Positions 5,905 to 6,188 of a stretch of 6,188 bases of DNA are shown one piece after another. The first letter of the stretch is position 1; each line of letters begins with the position of its first letter. The stretch lies in assembly GCA_009774735.1 (NCBI GenBank), contig VSOH01000098.1:1-6188 (forward strand). The letters are read 5' to 3'. The notes under the pieces are model-generated. The model was not told the origin of the DNA. It ran no database searches and saw nothing but the letters and a program-made list of their open reading frames with translations. The translations under genes and the position numbers were made by a program. This stretch comes from Clostridiales bacterium (lineage in GTDB: Bacteria > Bacillota_A > Clostridia > Oscillospirales > Acutalibacteraceae).

Positions 5905-6000
5905 CAATACTACACAATATATAAGTTTCAGATTTGTTGAATAGTAACTTGAAAAAGTTGAAAATTCAAGTCATTTTACAAAAGAGTATATTTTACAAGC
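5905..6000. other. Intergenic AT-rich stretch with one weak hairpin
   Basis: Together with 5689-5885 this forms a gene-free region of about 370 bases. Beyond the repeats, promoter and terminator listed separately, I see only a 7-bp inverted repeat (ACTTGAA at 5947-5953, TTCAAGT at 5965-5971) with an 11-base A-rich loop. No T-run follows it closely, so it is not a convincing terminator. No open reading frame with a ribosome site was found. Confidence 0.4.
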
Positions 6001-6039
6001 AAAAATGCAGTACATTCAAAGCGAATGCACTGCATTTTT
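6001..6039. terminator. Bidirectional Rho-independent terminator
   Basis: Arms AAAAATGCAGT (6001-6011) and ACTGCATTTTT (6029-6039) pair over 11 bp; after one A/C mismatch the stem continues with CATTC/GAATG around an AAAGC loop. The A-run on one side and T-run on the other allow termination on both strands. On the minus strand it ends the gene at the right edge, 18 bases past its stop. On the plus strand it would stop transcripts from the promoter at 5826-5855. Confidence 0.9.
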
Positions 6040-6057
6040 ATATTCCATATATAATTT

Positions 6058-6188
6058 TTACTGATTAGGCTTTAGGAACATAACATAATAAATCGGCAAA
6101 TAGGTTACTTTGCCTTTTTGTGTAACTTCTCGTTCATTAGAAAAAACATAACCAAGTTTAATATTATAATCCTCATTTTTCATAAATT
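6058..6188 (-). CDS. Unrecognised protein, C-terminal end (or a 41-residue protein)
   Basis: An open minus-strand frame runs from the window edge to a TAA at 6058-6060. The visible end reads MKNEDYNIKLGYVFSNEREV and continues with TQKGKVTYLPIYYVMFLKPNQ. An ATG lies at 6181-6183, but only 5 bases upstream of it are present, so no ribosome site can be judged; it may be an internal methionine of a longer protein. The strong terminator 18 bases downstream supports a real gene end here. The sequence is beta-like with a hydrophobic TYLPIYYVMFL stretch, and no family was recognised. It is separated from the recombinase segment by that terminator and is probably not part of the kinase operon. Confidence 0.55.
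   Translation of the reverse strand, partial: FMKNEDYNIKLGYVFSNEREVTQKGKVTYLPIYYVMFLKPNQ

Noticed and set aside
5846..5944. Plus-strand 32-residue open frame beginning MIEYDRIERN
   Set aside because: Its ATG overlaps the -10 region of the promoter at 5826-5855, it has no ribosome site, and it runs through the inverted repeat, so it is probably chance.

Overview
The window is AT-rich and all convincing genes lie on the minus strand. Codon use, Gram-positive Shine-Dalgarno sites and the types of kinase, phosphatase and integrase present suggest a low-GC Firmicute, most likely a gut-type member of the Clostridia. This is inferred from style; no marker gene fixes the taxon.

Layout in transcription order, right to left. 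At the right edge is the C-terminal end of an unrecognised gene (6058-6188), followed by a strong bidirectional hairpin terminator (6001-6039). Next comes a 1.4-kb segment (4498-5904) bounded by perfect 19-bp inverted repeats. It contains a complete tyrosine recombinase gene, a minus-strand terminator just after that gene, short direct repeats that look like recombinase arm-binding sites, and a strong plus-strand promoter close to the right inverted repeat. To the left is a compact operon: FHA-domain protein, PP2C-type phosphatase, transmembrane Ser/Thr kinase, a one-pass membrane protein, and the start of a secreted protein cut by the window edge. Gaps between these genes are 3 to 20 bases, so they are probably co-transcribed.

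How the genes may work together: the kinase and phosphatase form a writer/eraser pair for phospho-threonine and the FHA domain is a reader. The substrates seem to be encoded in the same operon. The FHA protein has five ATSLL repeats before its FHA domain, and the membrane protein has seven T-x-x-L motifs in its cytoplasmic tail. All twelve threonines have leucine at +3, a position many FHA domains read. This suggests a multivalent scaffold at the membrane controlled by kinase and phosphatase.

The main new hypothesis is that the recombinase segment is an invertible switch for this operon. As drawn, its strong promoter points away from the operon into a terminator, and the operon is insulated by the integrase terminator. 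Inversion between the 19-bp repeats would place the promoter directly upstream of the FHA gene. This is inferred from layout and has not been shown.
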